The position numbers and the translations under genes are program-made. From the NCBI RefSeq assembly GCF_016745395.1, contig NZ_JAERVJ010000008.1, forward strand, positions 1 through 64,000: a stretch of DNA of 64,000 nt, in the 5' to 3' direction. Of this stretch, positions 46,612 through 55,316 are shown piece after piece; within the stretch, counting starts at the first letter, position 1; the number at the start of each line of letters is the position of its first letter. Below the pieces are notes generated by a model. That model did no database searches. It was not told where the DNA came from and saw nothing but the letters and a program-made list of their open reading frames with translations. Source of the DNA: Methylocystis sp. Sn-Cys (GTDB lineage Bacteria > Pseudomonadota > Alphaproteobacteria > Rhizobiales > Beijerinckiaceae).

Positions 46612-47649
46612 TCATTCGGCTGGCTGCAGGACGGCGCCCACTCGCGCCTCTGTCGCGCCCTCACGGATTTTCGATCGGAGAGGTTCGACGACGAGACCTT
46701 GCAGCCAGGACAGCGCGCCGGAGATCAGAAGAATCGGTGCGACCGAGGCGAAGAACAGCTCCCAGCCGCGCATCGCCGGGCTGGCGAAGAGCATGTAGCC
46801 GGCGAAGCCGCCCAGCCATTGCACGAGATAGATCGGGTAGCTCAAATCGCCGAGCAGGCGGTCGACACGGGCGAGGGCCGGCCCGGTTTTCAATTCCGAG
46901 AGCGCCACGACGACCGGGATGGTGAGGAAGATATTAAAATAGAAACCCGCTCTGACCGGGTAATTCGCCGGGGCCAGGGCGGCTTCCGCGAAGAAATTGG
47001 TCATCCATAGGCCAAGCGCAAGGACGGCGGCGATGGGCGGGATGCGCAGCGTGCTTTGGCGGCGCCAGAAATAGGCGAGGGCGCCGACCGAGAAACTCAT
47101 GATCGGGCCGTTAACTGAAAAATAGATTCGGTCGAAGGGCACGTCGTTCAGCGTCGCGACGAGATGCAAATAAAAGCCGAGCGCAAAGCCGAAGAACGCA
47201 AAAGCGGGGCCTCGCGCGAGGAGGAGAAACAGAGCCCCGTACATCATGATCTCGATCGAGAGCGACCAGGCTGGCTCGATGAAGATGAACTGATCGGCCC
47301 TGAAAAATACGATCGGGATCACGAGAAGGTTTTGCACGATGTCGGCGAAGGTTGCCGGAAACCCCCACCGTGGCATGAAGCTCGCCGATTGGAGGGGAAA
47401 AATCTCGACGGCGAGGAAGGTTAACAGGCAGGCCGCCAGATATGTCGGCCCCAGCCTCAAAAACCGGTTGAGCCAGAAGCTCTTGGCGTCGAAGCGATAG
47501 TGCTCGTGAAGCGCCGCCGTCATGGCGTAGCTCGACAATATAAAAAAGCTGCGGACGGAGTAATATCCGATGTGCTCACAATAAGTTGAGCCAGAAAGGT
47601 GGGAAATGACGACACTGAGGGCGAGGAAAAACCGCAATGATCCAGTCAT
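46612..47649 (-). CDS. acyltransferase 3 family membrane protein
   Basis: OafA/NodX-type integral membrane O-acyltransferase. The 345 residues include LRFFLALSVVISHL near the start with the conserved His, RSFFILSSYAM, the RFLRLGPTYL motif and about ten helices. Such enzymes acetylate or succinylate surface polysaccharides, LPS or lipids; the target is unknown. It is divergent from the acyl-CoA ligase gene. Confidence 0.85.
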   Translation of the reverse strand: MTGSLRFFLALSVVISHLSGSTYCEHIGYYSVRSFFILSSYAMTAALHEHYRFDAKSFWLNRFLRLGPTYLAACLLTFLAVEIFPLQSASFMPRWGFPATFADIVQNLLVIPIVFFRADQFIFIEPAWSLSIEIMMYGALFLLLARGPAFAFFGFALGFYLHLVATLNDVPFDRIYFSVNGPIMSFSVGALAYFWRRQSTLRIPPIAAVLALGLWMTNFFAEAALAPANYPVRAGFYFNIFLTIPVVVALSELKTGPALARVDRLLGDLSYPIYLVQWLGGFAGYMLFASPAMRGWELFFASVAPILLISGALSWLQGLVVEPLRSKIREGATEARVGAVLQPAE

Positions 47650-47830
47650 GGTTAAGATATGTCCTGAAGAAATGCATTAAGACGGGCGAAAGGCTGCCGT
47701 TGATCCAGTTTGAATTGGGCTTCGCTAAAAAAGAATTATTGAGCCAAGCAGCAATGGCGCGCCCGCGCGCGATCACAGCCGAAACGCGCAAGGCTTGCGA
47801 AGGCGGCTCGGCTGGTGCGAAAAGGCGCCG

Positions 47831-49357
47831 ATGACGCAGACCTTCGTTCGAGAACCCGTTCCCGCCCGTTTCAATCTCGCCCGCTACTGCCTGGCGGAAA
47901 ACGCCCGCCTCCGGCCGGACGCCACCGCGATCACGGTCGTCGGCGACGCAGGCGCGTTGCGCTGGACCCATGCGGAGCTCGATCTGAAAGTGCGCCGGCT
48001 CGCGGCGGGCTTTTGCGCGCTGGGGCTCGCGCCCGGCGCCCGCGTCATGATCCGCATGGGCAATGAAGCCAATGCGGCGCTCGCCTATTTCGCGGCGATC
48101 GCCGCAGGCTATGTGCCGTTGCTCGCGTCCTCGCAGCTCACCTTCGAGGAAGCGGATTTCCTGCTGAAGGATTGTGGCGCCGCCGTATTGGCGCTTGGCG
48201 CCGCCTTTGAAGGGGAGGCGCATGAGGGGAACGCCATCGTGCTGCGCGGCGCCGATCTCGCGCAGCTCGCCGAAAGCGCGCCGTTAGAGGATTACGCCGA
48301 CACGGGCGCGGATGACCCCGCTTATCTCGTCTACACCTCCGGCACGACGAGCCGGCCGAAAGGCGTGCTCCACGCCCATCGCGCCGCCTGGGGCCGCCGC
48401 CCCATGCGGGCGCATTGGACGGGGCTCGGGCCCGGCGACGTCATGCTACACGCCGGCGCGATCAACTGGACCTATACGCTGGGCGTCGGGATCGTCGATC
48501 CCTTGTCGGCGGGGGGCTCCGCCGTCCTCTACAACGGCCACCCGGACCCCGCCGTTTGGCCGCGGCTCATCGCCGAGCACCGCGCCACAGTTTTCGCGGC
48601 CGTGCCGGGCGTTTACCGGCAGATGCTGAAATACGCTGCGCCGGAGATCGCCGATCTTGCCAGCCTGCGCCATTGTCTCTCGGCCGGCGCCGCGCTGCCG
48701 CCGAGCCTGTTGGCGGAATGGCGGGCGCGCACCGGCAAGGACATTTACGAAGCTTTCGGCATGAGCGAATGCTCGACCTTCATTTCGAGCGGCCCGACGA
48801 CCCCGGTGCATCCGGGCTCGCCCGGCCGTCCGCAACCGGGCCGGGTGGTGGCGGCGCTGCCGCATGAGGGCGGCGAAACGCCGCTGCCGGCGGGCGAGAC
48901 CGGCGTGCTCGCCGTGCGCCGCGACGAGCCGGGCCTGATGCTCGGTTATTGGAACCGCCCGGATGAAGAGGGCGAGGCGTTTCGCGGCGACTGGTTTGTC
49001 TCCGGCGACCTCGTCGAATTTGACGCGGAGGGCTACATGCACCATCACGGCCGCGCCGATGAGGTCATGAACGCCGGCGGCTATCGCGTTTCCCCGGCGG
49101 AAGTGGAGAAATGCCTTCTCGCCTTTCCCCATGTCGCGGAAGCCGCCGCGGCGGAGCGCCCCGGCCGCGACGCCGATACGTCGATCATCAAGGCCTATGT
49201 GGTGATGCGCGACAATGCGCCCTGCGACGAAGCGGCGATCCTGGCGCATTGCCACGAACATCTTGCTGCTTACAAGCGGCCGCGCGCCGTCGTCTTTCTG
49301 GAGGCCTTGCCGCGTAACGCCAACGGCAAGTTGAATCGGAAAGCCTTGCCCGTTTGA
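47831..49357 (+). CDS. acyl-CoA synthetase (AMP-forming), benzoate-CoA ligase-like
   Basis: ANL-superfamily ligase activating a carboxylic acid with ATP and CoA. The 508 residues contain the AMP-binding motif YLVYTSGTTSRPKGVLH (about 170-186), AFGMSECSTFIS, the hinge HHGRADEVMNAGGYRVSPAEVE and the catalytic Lys region PRNANGKLNRKAL near the C-terminus. The layout resembles the benzoate/medium-chain acyl-CoA ligase group, but the substrate cannot be fixed. The ATG at 47831 has AAAAGGCG upstream. Confidence 0.9.
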   Translation: MTQTFVREPVPARFNLARYCLAENARLRPDATAITVVGDAGALRWTHAELDLKVRRLAAGFCALGLAPGARVMIRMGNEANAALAYFAAIAAGYVPLLASSQLTFEEADFLLKDCGAAVLALGAAFEGEAHEGNAIVLRGADLAQLAESAPLEDYADTGADDPAYLVYTSGTTSRPKGVLHAHRAAWGRRPMRAHWTGLGPGDVMLHAGAINWTYTLGVGIVDPLSAGGSAVLYNGHPDPAVWPRLIAEHRATVFAAVPGVYRQMLKYAAPEIADLASLRHCLSAGAALPPSLLAEWRARTGKDIYEAFGMSECSTFISSGPTTPVHPGSPGRPQPGRVVAALPHEGGETPLPAGETGVLAVRRDEPGLMLGYWNRPDEEGEAFRGDWFVSGDLVEFDAEGYMHHHGRADEVMNAGGYRVSPAEVEKCLLAFPHVAEAAAAERPGRDADTSIIKAYVVMRDNAPCDEAAILAHCHEHLAAYKRPRAVVFLEALPRNANGKLNRKALPV

Positions 49358-49385
49358 GGCGTTGGCCTGAATAGCCTCAGCAAAG

Positions 49386-49429
49386 AAAAATGGCCCGACC
49401 GCGCCGGGGGCAAGTCGGCGTGGTCGGGC
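49386..49429 (-). terminator. intrinsic terminator of ihfA
   Basis: Read on the minus strand, GCCCGACCACGCCG pairs with CGGCGCGGTCGGGC (one G:T pair), followed by CCATTTTTC. It ends the ihfA transcript and lies just beyond the acyl-CoA ligase stop. Confidence 0.8.
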
Positions 49430-49463
49430 GCTCATCCGTCGCGGGGCAATGCGATCGGATGGA

Positions 49464-49931
49464 TCACTCTTTTTCCAGTGTCGGCGCGCAGGACGGCATG
49501 TCGCCGGCGCTATGCGCCAGCGGCTGCCGTCGCGACGGCTTCGCGCCTTGGCGCGGCGTCGAACCGCTGATCGCGGCTTTGATCGTCGGCGAGGCTTTGA
49601 AGATGACGACCCGGCGCGCGTCGATCGGCACAGGCGCGCCCGTGCGCGGATTGCGGCCCGAGCGCTTGTGCTTCTCGCGCACGACGAAAGAGCCAAAGTC
49701 GTGCAGCTTGAGGGTTTCGCCCGAAACCAGCGTCGAGACCATCTCGTCGATGACGCAATCCGTGAGGCGCTTTGCCTCGCGCCGCGAGATCCCCTTCACG
49801 CGCTCGAAGATCGCCAGGGCGATGTCTTGTCGCGTGAGCGCGCCGCGCTGGCTTTCTTCCTGCTCTTCGGAGGAGCTTGCCGCGGCTTTCAGCCGCGTTT
49901 TGATGGGTTCGTCTGCTGTCGACATCAGCAT
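49464..49931 (-). CDS. ihfA: integration host factor subunit alpha
   Basis: DNA-bending nucleoid protein. The core HU/IHF fold runs from about residue 30 to 120 (LTRQDIALAIFERVKGISRREAKRLTD; LHDFGSFVVREKHKRSGRNPRTG; IDARRVVIFKASPTIKAAI). The start at 49931 (MLMSTADEP) follows GGAGAAGG. The 155-residue protein has an extra acidic N-terminus and a C-terminal tail of about 30 residues compared with enteric IHF-alpha. It is transcribed away from the GTPase module. Confidence 0.9.
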   Translation of the reverse strand: MLMSTADEPIKTRLKAAASSSEEQEESQRGALTRQDIALAIFERVKGISRREAKRLTDCVIDEMVSTLVSGETLKLHDFGSFVVREKHKRSGRNPRTGAPVPIDARRVVIFKASPTIKAAISGSTPRQGAKPSRRQPLAHSAGDMPSCAPTLEKE

Positions 49932-50166
49932 GGCGCCTTCTCCAGCGTCTTGCGCCACAGGTCCATAAACAAGCAGCGACATTGACTTGGAGCGCATTAG
50001 AGCGCTTTCGGCGCCTCCCAACAGTGCTGTTGGTCACCATGACTCCATGACTTTCGTCAGGGTATGTCGCATTTTACAAGTTGCGTGATACAAACATGGC
50101 TGTAGAGGGCTCTCATCCGGAGTCTCGAATTATTTGCGTTGCGTGCAGGGAGTCTCAAGAAATACA

Positions 50167-50493
50167 ATGGATAACGGCATTAACGACGACAAACCGCAGC
50201 AGCTTCCCGATAATCTCCCCATCGGACTGATGTTCGATCCGATGGAGCAGATGCGCGAGCTGCTCTTCGGCGCCACGAAGCGAGAGACCGAGCGTCAATT
50301 CAACATTCTGGAAGCCAAGTTGGAAGAGACGCGTAGGGAATTCCTGACGCGCTTCGAAGAACTCGACTCCCGTATCCTGGAACTGTCTCAGGAGACCGAG
50401 AAAAACCGGCTGGAGACGATAGAGGCCATCGGCGGCGCGATCGTCGAATTGGGCTACATCATCAAGGCGATGAGCGAGAAGCGGAAGGCTTGA
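50167..50493 (+). CDS. small coiled-coil protein of the Rab-like GTPase module
   Basis: The 108-residue protein has a short polar start (MDNGINDDKPQQLPDN) and a long amphipathic helix from about residue 30 to 80 predicted as coiled coil. Its LLFGATKRETERQFNILEAK segment resembles the LLLGETVRRLDETDARLD segment at the start of the next protein, which suggests shared ancestry or a hetero coiled coil. No signal peptide, so it is cytoplasmic. It starts the three-gene unit, four bases before the OmpA-domain gene. Function unknown; an adaptor role is inference. Confidence 0.85.
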   Translation: MDNGINDDKPQQLPDNLPIGLMFDPMEQMRELLFGATKRETERQFNILEAKLEETRREFLTRFEELDSRILELSQETEKNRLETIEAIGGAIVELGYIIKAMSEKRKA

Positions 50494-50497
50494 CGCG

Positions 50498-52096
50498 ATG
50501 TCTGCGCCAAGTGGGATCGAGGCCTTCGAGAAAGTAAAGTCGCTTTTACTTGGAGAGACCGTCCGTCGCCTCGACGAGACAGACGCACGTCTCGACAGGA
50601 TCGACGCGCGCGTCGGAGACGAGGAGAAATTCGCCATTTCGTCAGGCGACGTCATGGTCGAGGCGTTCAAGCGCGCGGAACATAAACGCCCGCGTGACCT
50701 TACCGCCGCGCTGGCGCCTTCGGTCGTCTCGATCGTCCGCGCCGAGATTCGCAGCTCCAAGGATATGATGATCGAGGCCTTGTACCCGATCATGGGCCGT
50801 CTCGTGACGGTGACCGTCGCCAGCGCTTTCCGTGACCTCGTCGAGAGCCTCAACGCGCGCATCGAAGCGCTCATTTCCGCGAACTCGTGGCGTATGCGGC
50901 TGCGCGCTCTGCTGACCGGCCGCTCGATGGCCGAAGTCGCGCTCGCCGAAGCCGAGGCAGGCCGTTTGAAGCGCGCGCTGCTGCTCGAGCGGGGCAGCGG
51001 CCGCCTGCTCGCGATATGGCCGGCGGAAGAAAACGGAGAGGCCGGCAACGCCGATCTGCAAAGCGGGCTGATTGCCGCCATCACCGAATTCGCCGCGAAT
51101 GTTTACGCCTATCGAGGCGGCGAATTGCGCATGCTCGACATCGGCTCGGGCATCGTGTTCTTGCGCGCCTCTCCGCGCGTGATCGTGGCGGGCGAATTCG
51201 GCGGCCAATTGTCGCGCCGGATGGAGCGCCGTCTCGACGACACCTTTCTCACGATTGTCGAGCGGCACGAGGCGGACGAAGCTTCCTGCACGTCCACCGC
51301 TTTGGGCGATATGTTGAATGAAGCGCTCGCCGCAGAGAAATCGAGGCGGAGCAAAGCGCCTTTGATGATTTTCAGCGCCGCGCTGGCGTTTCTCGGCGCC
51401 TGGCTCGCCTGGGACTCGATGCTGCACGGATGGCGCGAAAGGCGCATCCGCGAGGCCTATGTCGTGGCGATGGCCGGCCATCCCGCCTTGGGCAAATATC
51501 CGCTCCGTCTCGAGGTCGACCATCAAGCGGAAATCGTCGTTCTGCGCGGGCTCGCCGCTGACGAAACAGAACCTCGGACGCTCGCCGCGGAACTCATCGA
51601 AGCGGCCGAACCCTATCGCGTCGCCAGCGACGTCACCGCGGTTGCGCCTGTCGCGCAGATGGAGGCGCTGCGCGACGCGCTCGGCGAAGCGCACGCGGCC
51701 TTGCAGCGCCTCAAGGCCGAACAGGAAGAGCCGCGCGCCAAGCTCCGGCGTTTCACCGACAGTTTCGCGGTCTTCTTCACAGAGCTCGACACCTTTCTCG
51801 ATCCCGCCGCCGCCGCGGCCGGCCTCGACGAGCTGGCGTCGCTTCTCAAAGCGAGCGGCGAGGGCGTGCGCGTCGTCGGCTATGCCGACGAGGTGGGTAC
51901 GACGGGGCGAAATAGATTCGTTTCGCGCAAGCGCGCCGAGAGGGTCATCGCGATGCTCGTCGAGCGCGGCGTCGCGCGCAACCGTCTCGCGCTCGTTTGG
52001 CGCTCGACATATAATCCCATCGGCGATCCCAATGCGGAGCTGCACAGCCGCCGCGTGTCGTTCGAAATGCCCTTCGCCGGGGAGTTCGCGAAGTGA
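50498..52096 (+). CDS. membrane-anchored protein with roadblock-like cytoplasmic region and periplasmic OmpA domain
   Basis: The 532 residues lack a signal peptide. Order seen: N-terminal helical segment (LLLGETVRRLDETDARLD, 15-32); a helical block with PIMGRLVTVTVASAFRDLVESLNARIE (about 103-129) matching an uncharacterised family known also from cyanobacteria; a region at about 155-265 (LLLERGSGRLLAIW ... LIAAITEFAANVYAY ... LRMLDIGSGIVFLRASPRVIVAGEF) with the rhythm of a roadblock/longin-like sensor; one transmembrane helix (287-306); a BON-like stretch (about 318-380); a short coiled coil; and a C-terminal OmpA peptidoglycan-binding domain (about 415-530, VVGYADEVGTTGRNRFVSRKRAERV). The stop overlaps the GTPase start (GTGA). 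Confidence 0.88.
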   Translation: MSAPSGIEAFEKVKSLLLGETVRRLDETDARLDRIDARVGDEEKFAISSGDVMVEAFKRAEHKRPRDLTAALAPSVVSIVRAEIRSSKDMMIEALYPIMGRLVTVTVASAFRDLVESLNARIEALISANSWRMRLRALLTGRSMAEVALAEAEAGRLKRALLLERGSGRLLAIWPAEENGEAGNADLQSGLIAAITEFAANVYAYRGGELRMLDIGSGIVFLRASPRVIVAGEFGGQLSRRMERRLDDTFLTIVERHEADEASCTSTALGDMLNEALAAEKSRRSKAPLMIFSAALAFLGAWLAWDSMLHGWRERRIREAYVVAMAGHPALGKYPLRLEVDHQAEIVVLRGLAADETEPRTLAAELIEAAEPYRVASDVTAVAPVAQMEALRDALGEAHAALQRLKAEQEEPRAKLRRFTDSFAVFFTELDTFLDPAAAAAGLDELASLLKASGEGVRVVGYADEVGTTGRNRFVSRKRAERVIAMLVERGVARNRLALVWRSTYNPIGDPNAELHSRRVSFEMPFAGEFAK

Positions 52097-52590
52097 TCTC
52101 GGCGAAAGTCATGCTGCTCGGGGACATCGGCGTCGGGAAATCGTCGCTGGCGCGCCGTTTCGTCTTCGATCGCTTCGAGAGCGATTACAAGACGACGATC
52201 GGCGTCGATGTGCTCACGCATGACGTCGCCCTCGGGCCCGACGCCAACCATGAAACCTTACGTTTTGTCTTATGGGATACGGACGGGGATTTCGGCCTGC
52301 GCATTTTCGAGACGGTCTATCTCGCGGGCGCTTCTGCTGCGATCATCGTCGCCGATGCGACGCGGCCGGCGACGCTCGTGAAAATGGCAGGCCTCGCCAC
52401 GCATTTCGAAGAAAGATTTCCCGGCCGCCCGGTGGCGGCGATCGTCAATAAAATCGACCTCGCCCCCGAGCTCGCAAGCGACGCGTCGCCGTCGCGACAC
52501 GACGTCGTTTATACGAGCGCCAAGACGGGGCAGGGGGTGGCGGAGATGTTTCTCTCGCTCGGCCGTGCGATCTGGCGGCGCGCGATGTAG
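52093..52590 (+). CDS. Rab/Ras-like small GTPase
   Basis: The 165-residue P-loop GTPase has all five G motifs: G1 GDIGVGKS (10-17), G2 threonine in KTTIGVD (33-39), G3 WDTDGD (61-66), G4 NKID (119-122) and G5 TSAK (141-144). In G3 the usual WDTAGQ is changed: Ala to Asp and the catalytic Gln to Asp, which may slow hydrolysis. There is no C-terminal prenylation cysteine. GTG start inside the preceding stop (GTGA) implies coupled translation with the OmpA-domain protein, the likely partner or regulator. The role of such bacterial GTPases is unknown. Confidence 0.92.
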   Translation: MISAKVMLLGDIGVGKSSLARRFVFDRFESDYKTTIGVDVLTHDVALGPDANHETLRFVLWDTDGDFGLRIFETVYLAGASAAIIVADATRPATLVKMAGLATHFEERFPGRPVAAIVNKIDLAPELASDASPSRHDVVYTSAKTGQGVAEMFLSLGRAIWRRAM

Positions 52591-52667
52591 CGCATGGGGC
52601 GCAAATGATCGCCCGAAGCTTTTCAGTGACCGTTCCATTTCCGTTTGAGCAGCTCGCGTCGGGCCTT

Positions 52668-52745
52668 GTCATTCTCGGCGGGCTGAAAGCCCGACCGGGA
52701 ATCCAGAGCCACAATCGCTGGTGATCGAGCGCTGCGCGAGTGACG
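52668..52745. repeat. partial palindromic repeat, family A
   Basis: GTCATTCTCGGCGGGCTGAAAGCCCGACCGGGAATCCAGAG matches half of the family A unit (positions 52668-52709); the other arm is decayed. Confidence 0.65.
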
Positions 52746-52771
52746 ACCAAATCAACCGAGTGGATCGCGCA

Positions 52772-53581
52772 TCAATTGCCGTTGGCTGGCTTGGAGCCCG
52801 CAGCCGCCTCCGGAACGTCCTTTTGTTGCTTTGCCGCTTCCTTCGCGAGATCGGCTCTGAGCGTCACGATATCGGCGACGAGCCGCTTCTTTCTTTCGTC
52901 GAGCGGCTCCTTGACGATTTTTTGGTAATCATCTTTCGACGCGCCATAGAAGGCGACGCCGAGGCTCGCGACTCTTTTTTCCAGCTCACCGCATTTTATC
53001 TCGATGACTTTCACCAGTGTTTCGGCTGGCTCATTCGATAACGGCACAAGGCTCTTCGACTCCGAGACGAGACAGCTATCGAAGGCGCTCGACGCTTCGC
53101 TCAAAAGCTTCGTGCGTTCGAACTCCACCGCTTTGATCCGATCTTGCGCAACGCTCGCCGCCTCGTCGCCGCGTGGCGCTTGAGCGGCTTGCTCTTTTTC
53201 GACTTGATGGCGTTGCCTTTCGGAGGAGGCGGCTTGGTCGAACAAAGAACGGAGCCCGGGCTGCATGGAAGCATAGGCGGATCGAATGATCGCGTTCGCT
53301 TCGCTACGACCAAAATCGCCACGGAAAAGCGCGTCGCGCGCCAGATCGATGTGATTGCCGCAAGCGGGGCGAAGCGAGCTCTCGATGTGGTCGAAGGTCG
53401 CCGCAGGGTCTTTTTTGGCGGCCTGTCTCAGATATTGCTTGGCGCAGTCGGCATAAGCCGCAAAATGCGGCTTCACCTGCGAGGCGATAAATTGATCCGG
53501 TCCTTGCGCAAAGACGGCGGAGGATGTCGTTACAGAGAAGCAGCAGACGATTCTGGAGAGAACCCGGACGATTTTGCTCAT
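52772..53581 (-). CDS. exported protein of unknown function
   Basis: Not recognised. The 269 residues start with a signal peptide (about 1-25, cleavage after AVFA), then an all-helical, Gln/Lys/Ala-rich mature part with four cysteines (ADCAKQ, RPACGNH, FDSCLV, EIKCGE) that could form two disulfides. The C-terminal third is charged and coiled-coil-like. It is convergent with the GTPase module and separated from it by a repeat. Confidence 0.75.
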   Translation of the reverse strand: MSKIVRVLSRIVCCFSVTTSSAVFAQGPDQFIASQVKPHFAAYADCAKQYLRQAAKKDPAATFDHIESSLRPACGNHIDLARDALFRGDFGRSEANAIIRSAYASMQPGLRSLFDQAASSERQRHQVEKEQAAQAPRGDEAASVAQDRIKAVEFERTKLLSEASSAFDSCLVSESKSLVPLSNEPAETLVKVIEIKCGELEKRVASLGVAFYGASKDDYQKIVKEPLDERKKRLVADIVTLRADLAKEAAKQQKDVPEAAAGSKPANGN

Positions 53582-53690
53582 ATCACACCTTCGGAAACGC
53601 CAGGGCGCTATGGCGGCTTTGCGCGCTCGTGGGAAACAAGCGCGAGACAGGATGGGCGGGGTTTGAAGCTTTCGAATCGACGTCGCAAGC

Positions 53691-53720
53691 GAACTATACC
53701 GGAGCGCTATTCAATTAAAA
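53691..53720. repeat. direct repeat, left copy
   Basis: GAACTATACCGGAGCGCTAT followed by TCAATTAAAA. It matches 56056-56085 at 26 of 30 positions in the same orientation; the two copies bracket the esterase-acetyltransferase-LysE segment. Confidence 0.7.
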
Positions 53721-53859
53721 GCATGTAAATCAAGAACTTAGTTCACATAGGCGGCGATGGGCGCGCGCATGGCCGCCAGACCGGCTGCCCGTCCATGACG
53801 GAAGGGAATGTCTGCTTCTGATTTTCTGCGATCGTTGATGGCTTGCCGAAAGCATCCCT

Positions 53860-54636
53860 TCAGCGGCGGCCGTCAGTGATGCAGCTCTGTTGCATTCGCT
53901 GGGCGGCATGGTCGGCCTTGTTCCTTGTAGAAGGCAGCGCCCATCGCAGTGCATCTGGCAGCGTAAGGCTCCATGCTGTGAAATCGTGACCTCCATCGAA
54001 TTCGACATAATGAGGTCTGTAGCCGTGTCGCAGCAATGCATCTCGAAATCTCCTCACGGCTTCAATCTGGGAGACTGCCTGCAAAACATCCTCTTTGTGC
54101 AGGACGCCTTCCTGCGTTTCTTGAAGACCCACATCCAGGTAAAATTCTGTTTTTGGCTTGGGATCCAGTTTCTCAAAATAATCGATAATCCAACAATCGT
54201 TCGACCAGAATGAGCCAGACTGGGCGATCACTTTTGTGAATCGGGATGGATTCACCATCGAGACATAAGCTGCGGCCAAACCGGTATAGCTAAGACCCGC
54301 GATCACGCGCTCCTGGGCCTCGAGTGCGCTAGGATAGGCGCTCTCCAGCCACGGGAATAACTCTTCTTCGATGAACCGAGCGAACGGAGAATAGCAGGGG
54401 CACTCCACCCATCTGGATGCGGCGCTTTCCATCGAGACAAAGACAAAAAGTGAATTAGCGATGTCGCCCTTGGAATCGAGGGCGTCGATGATCGACGTTG
54501 CGCCAACACGGTCTCGGTAAAGCTCCGCATCCAGAAACACAGTCACGTTCGTGGCCCTATGCTCCGGCTCACGCACCCATACCGTCCGCTCATTCGCAAG
54601 GTGGATGCTCTTTAAAGTATGCTCTGTTTCTTTCAT
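53860..54636 (-). CDS. alpha/beta-hydrolase, esterase D / enterochelin esterase-like
   Basis: The 258-residue protein belongs to the putative esterase family (Fes/IroE/esterase D type). It has VFLDAELY near 31-38, the nucleophile elbow GLSYTG (about 114-119, Ser116) and the C-terminal GGHDFTAW with the catalytic His. No signal peptide. Substrate unknown. Base composition is lower in GC than in the flanking core genes, and it lies inside the repeat-bounded segment, so it may be acquired. Confidence 0.85.
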   Translation of the reverse strand: MKETEHTLKSIHLANERTVWVREPEHRATNVTVFLDAELYRDRVGATSIIDALDSKGDIANSLFVFVSMESAASRWVECPCYSPFARFIEEELFPWLESAYPSALEAQERVIAGLSYTGLAAAYVSMVNPSRFTKVIAQSGSFWSNDCWIIDYFEKLDPKPKTEFYLDVGLQETQEGVLHKEDVLQAVSQIEAVRRFRDALLRHGYRPHYVEFDGGHDFTAWSLTLPDALRWALPSTRNKADHAAQRMQQSCITDGRR

Positions 54637-54694
54637 TACACGACCCGACGGTTAAAATCCGGGATTGCCGCGAACTGAAACGGATATCGGATCT

Positions 54695-55246
54695 TCAAGC
54701 CAGGGAGTGAGGCCGCTGAATCTCGAAAAAGTGGCAAAGCTCGTAACGCTCACGGGCGGGTGCGTAGACCATGCCCTCCCCAGTTGGCTTCATTCCACAA
54801 GCTCTCAGAACGGCAATCGACGCTGCATTTCCCGGTTGAACCGCCGCCTCGATCACGTCGAGGTCGAGCAGGTCGAAACCGGTCGCCAATGCTACCGGGG
54901 CAAGCTCCCTCATGTAACCCTTGCCATGGTGCTTCTCGCCGAGCCAATAACCAAGAGAACCGCGCCGGCGGTTGTCTTCGTCGCGGAGGAGCATAACCCA
55001 CCCGGTCAGCTCGCCGCTGGCTTTTTCGATCACGGCGAAAGGTAGTGCATCGCCCCGGTGCGCCCGTTCACAGGCGGCGTCGATACACGCGACAGCCATT
55101 TCATAGGTAAAAGGGACGGGCCAATAAGCCACCCGTCGGCTGACGTCCGGCGTCATCATCGTGGCGGTCGCTGCCGCATCTTCGGCGTCGACACAGCGTA
55201 GGAGGAGTCGGGTCGTCTCCAATGGTTGAAATGGGTCGCTTTCCAT
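54695..55246 (-). CDS. GNAT-family N-acetyltransferase (RimJ/RimL-like)
   Basis: The 183-residue acetyltransferase starts LETTRLLLRCVDAEDAAA and has the acetyl-CoA loop YWLGEKHHGKGYMREL (R/Q-x-x-G-x-G/A type) and the C-terminal motif NAASIAVLRACGMKPTGEG. The ATG at 55246 begins the family sequence; an upstream ATG at 55273 would add nine residues. The acceptor substrate is unknown. Confidence 0.85.
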   Translation of the reverse strand: MESDPFQPLETTRLLLRCVDAEDAAATATMMTPDVSRRVAYWPVPFTYEMAVACIDAACERAHRGDALPFAVIEKASGELTGWVMLLRDEDNRRRGSLGYWLGEKHHGKGYMRELAPVALATGFDLLDLDVIEAAVQPGNAASIAVLRACGMKPTGEGMVYAPARERYELCHFFEIQRPHSLA

Positions 55247-55316
55247 ACTTTGACAGATACCACAGATCGACATCGCAGGCGCTGATCCTGCGCGCGTAGG
55301 CAGTCTGCCGCTTCGA

